Shown: in pieces, positions 57,124 to 64,000 of the stretch
Numbering within the stretch: position 1 is the stretch's first letter
Layout: each line of letters begins with the position of its first letter
Source of the DNA: Ophioderma brevispina
Lineage: Eukaryota > Echinodermata > Ophiuroidea > Amphilepidida > Ophiodermatidae
Direction of reading: 5' to 3'
Length of the DNA stretch: 64,000 nucleotides
Assembly: GCA_023653785.1 (NCBI GenBank)
Contig: JAMKCH010005444.1
Location: forward strand, 1 to 64,000
Position numbers and translations under genes: made by a program
Notes under the pieces: generated by a model
The model's database searches: none
What the model was told of the DNA's origin: nothing
Seen by the model: the letters and a program-made list of their open reading frames with translations, nothing else

Positions 57124-59722
57124 TGTGACAGACTCCTGAATATATAGTATTTTCTGTATTATATTACTTAAATCATGTTAAATTATTCATATAAATTATG
57201 GAATGAGGAAGAACTGGAAAAGTATGCAACTTGCAATGTGGTGTGCAATAAGCATGACTTATCTGTATTGACCTATACGCGATTCGCGCTGATAGAGGAG
57301 CTGGGAAGTTTTGGGTCGATATCCAGTAGGTGAAATAGGTAAGAAGCGTTTTAATTGATCTAAGAAGTCGCTTCGCTTATTAACAATAGAATTGACTTGA
57401 AAGGAAAAGGACCAAGTATAAACTTAATTTTGTGTTTACTGTACGTTTCTGAATTGAGCTTTGTACAGTTTTAATACAATCGATTTTATAAATCATTCAC
57501 CTCACTTCACTTTAAAACGGTGTTTAGGAATTTCCCCACTTTTGTGGTCCTGCGAAACACGTTATGTTTTTAAACCATTTAAGAATATGACATTAGAATT
57601 AGAAATTTAAAAACGATATTTAGAATTAAACAAGTAAGCATGGAAAAATAATTCAATTCTCCTGAGCACTAATACACGGTATGTTTATATATGGTCCCTT
57701 CTACCTGTTTTCCTAAACACACTGACAACTTATCTTTAGACTAAAGGATTTTAATTTAGGCGACTTTGATTACAAGCTGTGTTTGCATTTTAATGTGTTA
57801 GGCCAAGGTTTCATTCCAAATATTTTTATCCATCATCTTTCAACTATTCGTTGGACCATCTGTATTGGGTATTGCCTTTTTATTGTTGTATTAGTTTAGG
57901 TAACGATGAAAGATCATGTGAGTAGGCCCCTTATCACCTGTGGTGGACAGCTCAGATCATTGTTACCATATTCCGGATCAATAGCGCACCTGCCTACACA
58001 TTTTTAGTAGTTCCTTTTAACGCACATTACTTTTACCAGTGAGCCTCATGTTTTGACCACTGCCATCGTATTACCGTAGAGCACAGCATATTGAGAACGC
58101 ACGGACTTAGAGTGCTGCAAAGTTTATTTTGTGCGCCCCTCACAAACACCTCTCACCCTTAAAAGTACAGGTTTGTCCCTATATCAGCGCGAATCGAGTA
58201 ATTTCAATGGCATAGTGTGTAAACATCCTGACGACATGTCGAAACGTCCCAGTTATAGAGGACTGTGTCTTATCATCTTCATTCAAAATTGAATAGAGGT
58301 TCTTTGTTACCAAGCCAAGATTGCACCCCGTTGATGAACAATAGACGTTGTGTAATTTGGCTTATGTCAAAACCAAGAGGTTCATATAGATAGAGAGGCA
58401 AACGTTACGTACTCTTTAGAAATTCATCGTCTCGCATGTTTTGCCGCCCACAAGAAAAGTAAACCTATAGTACCAACAATAGATAGCACTGGCTGCCTCC
58501 GCTTCTTCCAATTACTTGTGGGTGCCGCTTTGCATAGACACTAATCGGTAGTGATACAAATTGATAGTATGGTGTTTAGAGGTTGCCAGGTTAATAATAG
58601 TGTACCTGATCATTTGTGCGCAGTTACTCACTCGCTTAGGTGCTTAGCGCGCTTCGGTGAAAAGAGGTATCATTGAGGCGGTTATTAATCAACGCCGACT
58701 GACGTGTCCATTTCATTCGTTGTGTGGCCATGGGTACGACAAAATTTAACCACCCAATGCCCCACTCCAACAACTGATATTTGCCGGATTGTTTGTATCG
58801 ATTGACATTATGTGTTAACAAGCACCCAAACTAATATTATTCCGTGCAATATTCAAAATGTCAGCGCCAGCACGGACGACTGGTTTTGAATGGGCTTCAC
58901 CCCCTTGGTCAAACACTTCGACACTGATGTGGACTTCCTTTAACATGTTTCACAACGAGAAGGGTTGCGAAAATTTGGACTTGCCTCCGCGTGTTGTTGC
59001 ATCATGGGAAATTTGCTATGGACAAATTCTTTTGCAAGTCTTTCTACTTTGCCAGTTGTCAAGAGATGTCATCGAGTGTAGACCTCTCAAACGGAAGGTG
59101 GAGAACTTTCAAACATTTGTCGATATAAACTGTTATGTTATTGATATAATTCTCGAAAGTCGCTAGAATTGTCAAAGATGCTTCAAATTTGGTGCCTTTG
59201 GAAAAACAAAGGTTATATAAAATGCCAGCAGGACATTGATTCTGTACCAGTGACATTTACCTTTAATGCACTGAGTACCCTGTAGGGACAATGTTATACC
59301 ATCAAGCTGCCGTTATACTTCCAGTGTTTCTCCAAGTCTACGAGTTTATAAATTAATTGGCCGGTATAGACCAAAAGGACTTTTGCCCCTTTCGCGAAAA
59401 CTAGTTGAACGGTACCAGCAAGAATGTGGTCGCCAAGGATTTATGTGATCTGATTCTACAAGAGACTGATGCGCACCCCCAGTAAACTTTGAACTTTAGT
59501 TTAACTGGATGGTGTGTGTTAATTGATTTTAAATATGGTAAGGAAGTATAGATATAATTTTGGGCATTGTTAATTGTGTTTATTGCGTGATTTAATTTAT
59601 GTGTATTAAACATATTTGAATTTACATCTTGGTCAGTCAATCTTCTTACAAATCGTCTTGTGAATTTTGTTTTATGAAGCCACGGGAGGTTACTTTTCTG
59701 ACTTTGAGTACGTCTCGTAACA
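57124..59722 (+). repeat. LTR3 (3' LTR), complete, with internal TIR element
   Basis: Begins TGTGACAGACTCC and ends CGTCTCGTAACA, giving the TG...CA ends of a retroviral-type LTR. About 2.6 kb including the insertion; the remainder matches LTR1. Followed by GTCC, which repeats the base quartet before LTR1. Confidence 0.9.
57275..58201. mobile_element. 0.93-kb TIR element inserted in LTR3
   Basis: Same element at the same site as in LTR2. Ends ATACGCGATTCGCGCTGATA and CCTATATCAGCGCGAATCGA. Sharing the site shows it was present before the local duplication. Confidence 0.9.
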
Positions 59723-59821
59723 GTCCTTGGACAATTTTAAAACATTGTTAGCAAAAAGTCTTGTAAATTAAAGTGGTAGGCCTAAAATTATGCACAGGAA
59801 CTGTGAATATGAATGCATGGA
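59723..59821. other. spacer between LTR3 and the flanking repeat
   Basis: Holds the right-hand GTCC direct repeat at 59723-59726. Confidence 0.6.
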
Positions 59822-60046
59822 ATCCCTTATTGCAGGAAAAATTGCAACTTTTTTAATGCATTCCATCATTTTCATACGTGATTATTTTCGTGGTGAAGGG
59901 TGATGAATTTGTGGTCCAAAAAGAAATGAACGTTTAAGAGTAAAAAGATCAGGGCACATTTTACACTTTAAATCAACTTGGGGGGGTCCGATAATTTTTA
60001 GTTACGTCCATATTTCAGGGGGGACTTATTTATTTTGAGGAGTCAC
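59822..60046 (+). repeat. repeat flanking the LTR complex, right copy
   Basis: Inverse of 45861-46112; blocks are listed there. Confidence 0.85.
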
Positions 60047-61449
60047 ACCACTGTAATTAAATTTAAAAAGCATACCAGCCATTTTTTGAGAGCGTCCCCA
60101 AATTTTCAAACCCCATTTTAATTTTGATAGTTGTGTTAGTAATTGCTAGTAAACATACCGTGAATGTAATGCTCAAAAGTGGTGTATTTGTCATAAAAGA
60201 AAGAGATTTTGGTAATTAGAATCGGGATCCCCGGATGTAATTCTAACGGTGGAACATGGAAACGCCACATTCGTCGTCTTTGTGAAAAATAAGTGCCATT
60301 TCACGAAAGGACCTCTGTCAAGTTCTAAGGTTATCATTTAGTCAATGGGACATTCCTTAAACCACTAAATTACTATCTGATACACTGCTCAATCACTAAA
60401 TCTGTCAATCATTAGAATGCGGTGAAGAAAAACAGATTAGCCTTTAAATTATTGTTCATCTTTGGTCTTGGATGAGCGCATTGTCATGGCATTTGCACTG
60501 CTTATACATAAACTTCATTGAAAGAAGAAGAAATGGAAAGAAGTATTCTGGCGCAACATTTTGGGACACATCCTGTAGCTATTAAAGGTCCAGGAAAAAT
60601 GAGATGATACAACCTACTAAAATCTTTGTGGGACATCCATTGCATAAACAGGGCCAGAAACACACTCCAAGTGACATCATTGTGAAACTATTGATAATCA
60701 GTAAGTACGCTTCACACAGTCACCTGCGAATTTTCTATTACTATCTGATAAATCCATAGTACCACAAATGATGTTTTTCAACACCAACCCAAATTTGAAG
60801 GCTTTCTGGTCCCTGGGACCTTTAAACTCTAATCTATAGATACTGCAAACTACATGTATACATTTTCTTAATATTGGGACTAGCGACACACTTGTAAAAC
60901 AGTGTTTAGAAATTTTAGACAAACGCGTTTAGATGGCCAAATCTTTATGATTTAAAAATGTTGAGCTTGATGTTAAATACTAAACACAATACACCATAAT
61001 TAAACACAAGTTGTCCAGAATTTCTAAACACTCAGTGAACCATTGGCGTACTCAATCGAAACGTTTTCAAATTTAGAGTGAGTCAAAAGAAAATTGACCT
61101 TTAATGCGTCCGCCATTGGTATCAAGGGCAAGCTTATTTCATAAGCTTGAATATATTGCAAAGATCATTTCCATCGGTTTGTTATTCCAGAGAATTATTC
61201 ATGGTATAGGTCGAGCTAGTCTTTTGAATCAAGTTGTCAGTTTTGCGCTCTATCCAAGGATTCACATGGAAATGCACGGCGTTCAGCGAAGCATATCAAC
61301 ATCCGAAAGGAAGTCGGACTATTTAGTGAGTGCAGGATAAATTTGACAGTCTTTAACTCCACAAAAACAGTCACAATTGAATTAACCATAGATGACCTCG
61401 CTGCCTTTCTATGCCCTTTCAAGTCATAAATCTCATAAAGTATAAAGAG
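60047..61449. other. unassigned spacer with one inverted repeat
   Basis: AGTGTTTAGAAATTTTAGACAA (60901-60922) pairs with TTGTCCAGAATTTCTAAACACT (61010-61031), with a loop of about 87 nt. No coding signal recognised. Confidence 0.5.
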
Positions 61450-61735
61450 CACCCAAAAGTAAAAATATGATTTTTGATCAAAATAAGCTATTTTTGGCCA
61501 AAAAGGATGAAAATCGCCTAAAAAATCTCACAAACAGCCAATAAGACTGCTTTTATTATGATCAGTGACCCTTTTTACATAAATTATGCTAGTCAAAACA
61601 CCCAAAAGTAAAAATATGAATTTTATATGATTTTTAGTCAAAAAATGGCCAATATCACAAAATGTCTTGAGTACGGTCAATAAGACTGCTTGTTTGGAAT
61701 CTACGCCCCATTTTACATAAAATAAGCCACTCAAA
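61450..61735 (+). repeat. tandem duplication, period about 149 bp
   Basis: Both units begin ACCCAAAAGTAAAAATATGA (61450, 61599). They share TTTTGGCCAA..A-type, CAATAAGACTGCTT and TTTTACATAAA blocks in order. No reading frame is kept. Confidence 0.85.
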
Positions 61736-62164
61736 CCTTCTGCACCAAAACTTTTGATTAAACCCACTATCTCCTAGAGTAATGTATCAGTTTCGGGAAT
61801 AGTTGAATGAACACATACCAAACGAAGAAAAAACATCCGTGCCAACCTTTTTTCAGGCAAGAAGATGCGTATGTATTGTTTTTATTTGTAGACGAAAACA
61901 TGCCACTGTATCTTTAACAGAATGGTATTCCCAATAATTCTTGCCATTATTACTAGCTTTTGCACAATTAAGATGCACTCATTACAGTTTAACATTTTGG
62001 ACAATGATTTGCTTCACTGGATGCTGTGTATTTTCATGTGAAGCAGTGTATTGAGTGCGAAATCGACTACTTGATTCAAACGACCACGGCAGTAGCTCAA
62101 AGATCGTTGGAGGAGATTAATGCTAAAACAAGCTTTCTGTTAATATCATTTATATTGAGACACA
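61736..62164. other. spacer, nothing recognised
   Basis: A+T-rich; no supported feature. Confidence 0.35.
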
Positions 62165-62345
62165 TGTTCCTTAAAGCGACACAATGGCATGAACAAAATA
62201 TTCAGACATAATGAAATGTACCCTTCCTGAAATCACTTCCACAAATTTGAAAACAATTTGGATGTTTACATTCTGTAAAACATTTAAAAGCAAGATTTAC
62301 AGGAGATTCCTGCCACGGAAAATGAAGGTGTTGACATCCCTGCTG
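62165..62345 (+). repeat. interspersed repeat, copy 2 of the family at 28.69-28.87 kb
   Basis: Same orientation as copy 1. Similarity stops just before the hairpin at 62348. Confidence 0.85.
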
Positions 62346-62347
62346 GC

Positions 62348-62400
62348 AGTAATGTCAGCATCCTTGGCTGTCAGTGGCAGCCAAGGATGCTGACATTACT
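62348..62400. repeat. perfect hairpin, 23-bp arms, 7-nt loop
   Basis: AGTAATGTCAGCATCCTTGG... (62348-62370) and its exact reverse complement at 62378-62400 are separated by TCAGTGG. No mismatches. Confidence 0.98.
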
Positions 62401-63529
62401 TCCAGCGGTTTGGGGATAACCTGTATTTTTAAAGTCATTTTTTCAAAATTTAAAATGCCCATTGTGTCTCTCAATATGGTAATTTTGCATCATATCAACA
62501 AAAATATTATCGTGAAAACGGACATTAAAGCTAAATTTACCTTAAAACTGTCGGGATCCCGTACATTTTTGGACAAAAAACACCCGTAAATAAAAAAATC
62601 CAACTTCTATAAAATTGAGGGATTGTTTGTCTACATCTTGAAGAAAATTACTTAAATTTGCTTAAACTAAAAAAATATTGTAAAATTGTCTTTTGTAGTC
62701 AAACCAATTAACATTGGTGTTTATGAATTAAAGATTTAAACATTTTACAAGTTGATTCCTTTTTAAGGCGACGAAAAAATGTTCAACTTGTTAAAATTAT
62801 CCTTAGGGCTTGCTCAAGCGCTCACCTTCATCGCTTTCTTCTGCAGTCTTGGTAGGCATTTTATTTGAGTGTTTTAGGGGTTTCAAGTTCCCAGGTCATG
62901 TAGAAAGGTCAACCGCACAAGGTTACCGTCATCGGCTTAACCTGGATTTGGGAGAGAAAATTCTATGTCAAATATGTGTCATTCTGCACACTATTGGCTA
63001 ATTCTTTTTGTGTGTTGAACCGTCTACAAATCAGAAACCTTACATTTTGTAATATATTTCAATTCTTGTAGGATGAATATCAGTGATATTTCATGATTTG
63101 CTTTTTTTACATCGGAATACAATCAATTGTTTTATATATTGTTTTTCTTGCATTAAATGTGAGTCAAAATTAAAAAACAGCATTTTATAAACCTATATAA
63201 TAGCAAGTGTTCATGAATACCTCGCCTAAAAAAAGAAATAGTCCTGCGGTAGGCCATGCACAAAATGTTTTGATGGTTTCTGGCCCGGTGACATTGACCT
63301 GCTGATTCCAAATCTTGATGATGCAATTTTGTTATCCTTGAACATTTTGAGATAGGGAAGGGGGAAATTTAACAGGGGAAAATTTTGTAAATGTTTCACA
63401 CGGGGTTAAAAGGTGTATAGACATGTTCATCTGGTTCTAAGGATTAAAATAGTAATGAAACTGAACATATAAATTGTTATGTTTTTTCACATGACAAGTA
63501 TATTCTACCAAATTATCACAAGAAATATG
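62401..63529. other. spacer, nothing recognised
   Basis: A+T-rich; no repeat or coding signal recognised. Confidence 0.35.
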
Positions 63530-63861
63530 TAAAATTATGCACAGTACTTGTGTAGTTTTTACACAATTTCTTAGTAAATCAATTGTACATAAATAATTTG
63601 TAAAAAGTTATACAATGGTATGTAAATGTTTACATAACAATTAGGCTCTTATTTTCGTACATAATTTGTTGGTAACTTATTTACATAACTAATGTGTAAA
63701 TTTTCTGACATTAGCTCAGTAATATTTTATAAAACAAGTAAAATTTTATTTACATAACACATGTTATGTCAACTTTTACATAAAAATGATAGTGTTCTGT
63801 ACGAACACAGGAATTATTTAAAATTTTACACAAGCTGTGTAAACTTTTTTCTCAGTGTACT
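63530..63861. repeat. A+T-rich tract with recurrent TTTACATAA / TTGTGTAAA motifs
   Basis: Many copies of TACATAA, TGTAAA and their complements. The right end has AAAATTTTACACAAGCTGTG then TGTAAACTTTTTTCTCAGTGTA. TTTTTCTCAGTGTA is a common terminus of small DNA elements (inverse TACACTGAGAAAAA). The matching left end was not found. Confidence 0.5.
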
Positions 63862-64000
63862 TCACTTATTACTTAAGTGGGGATGTCTGTACTTATTTCT
63901 TCGGGTGTATTGTTACACAAATGACTCAGATAGACGAGGGGTTTAGTAGTTTTTATGCCCGAAAACAGAGAGAAAACAATTCCTCTCAAAGTGATTTAGT
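63862..64000. other. end of window, nothing recognised
   Basis: Short stretch without features. Confidence 0.4.

Larger units (their letters stand above)
46739..59722 (+). mobile_element. Ty3/gypsy LTR retrotransposon complex, Gmr1-like, three LTRs
   Basis: Order: LTR1, primer-binding site, gag, protease, inserted repeats, integrase, reverse transcriptase, RNase H, LTR2, a second RT-end/RNase H segment, LTR3. GTCC directly repeats outside both ends (46735-46738 and 59723-59726), as expected for gypsy target duplication, so the whole block derives from one integration plus later internal tandem duplication. Integrase upstream of RT in a gypsy-type pol is the Gmr1 arrangement known from deuterostomes. 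All frames are broken by many single-base indels, so no intact protein is encoded. Confidence 0.9.

Overview
The window is eukaryotic, intergenic, repeat-dominated DNA. Reading frames are short, there are no operons or ribosome binding sites, and A+T is high outside the retroelement blocks. Almost everything recognisable is transposon-derived. The repeat mix points to a marine invertebrate, probably a deuterostome: several APE-type non-LTR retrotransposons, tRNA-derived SINEs, many foldback/MITE-like elements, and a Ty3/gypsy element with the Gmr1-type domain order described from deuterostomes. The species cannot be named from sequence alone. No intact host gene is visible. The best host-gene trace is one short exon-like piece of an MFS transporter at about 44.0-44.3 kb (minus strand).

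Layout. 0-7 kb: minus-strand relics of at least three non-LTR retrotransposon copies, then a tRNA-Glu-derived SINE. 7.3-10.6 kb: a 3.4-kb region bounded by long diverged inverted repeats. 11-12.5 kb: a GT microsatellite, a MITE-like element, a tRNA-like sequence and a clear 270-bp foldback element. 13.9-15.1 kb: an RTE-like reverse transcriptase relic (minus). 15.8-16.4 kb: two adjacent copies of a small palindromic element whose paired motifs differ in concert between copies. 17.6-17.9 kb: a second copy of the tRNA-Glu SINE. 18-27 kb: mostly unrecognised A+T-rich DNA. 27.0-28.5 kb: a terminal-inverted-repeat element containing a heptanucleotide satellite and a nine-arm alternating palindrome array. 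29.0-30.3 kb: a plus-strand non-LTR element. 32.9-37.3 kb: two copies of a roughly 0.7-kb element, one of which interrupts the transposase of a Tc1/mariner-superfamily element. 37.9-38.35 kb: a 15-bp minisatellite. 39.3-42.7 kb: a 1.7-kb tandem duplication.

46.7-59.7 kb: one large LTR retrotransposon complex with three LTRs, gag, protease, integrase before reverse transcriptase, and RNase H. A 4-bp direct repeat flanks the whole complex. It carries a G-rich 19-bp minisatellite, another repeat, and a TIR element inside two of its three LTRs. 60-64 kb: repeats, a perfect 23-bp-arm hairpin and an A+T-rich palindromic tract.

Two regions (39.3-42.7 kb and 53.6-59.0 kb) are tandem duplicates whose copies differ largely by one-base insertions and deletions. 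This may reflect raw long-read error or unresolved haplotypes rather than biology, and many broken reading frames in the LTR element may have the same cause. Homology calls rest on motif recognition by eye; no alignment or database search was run.
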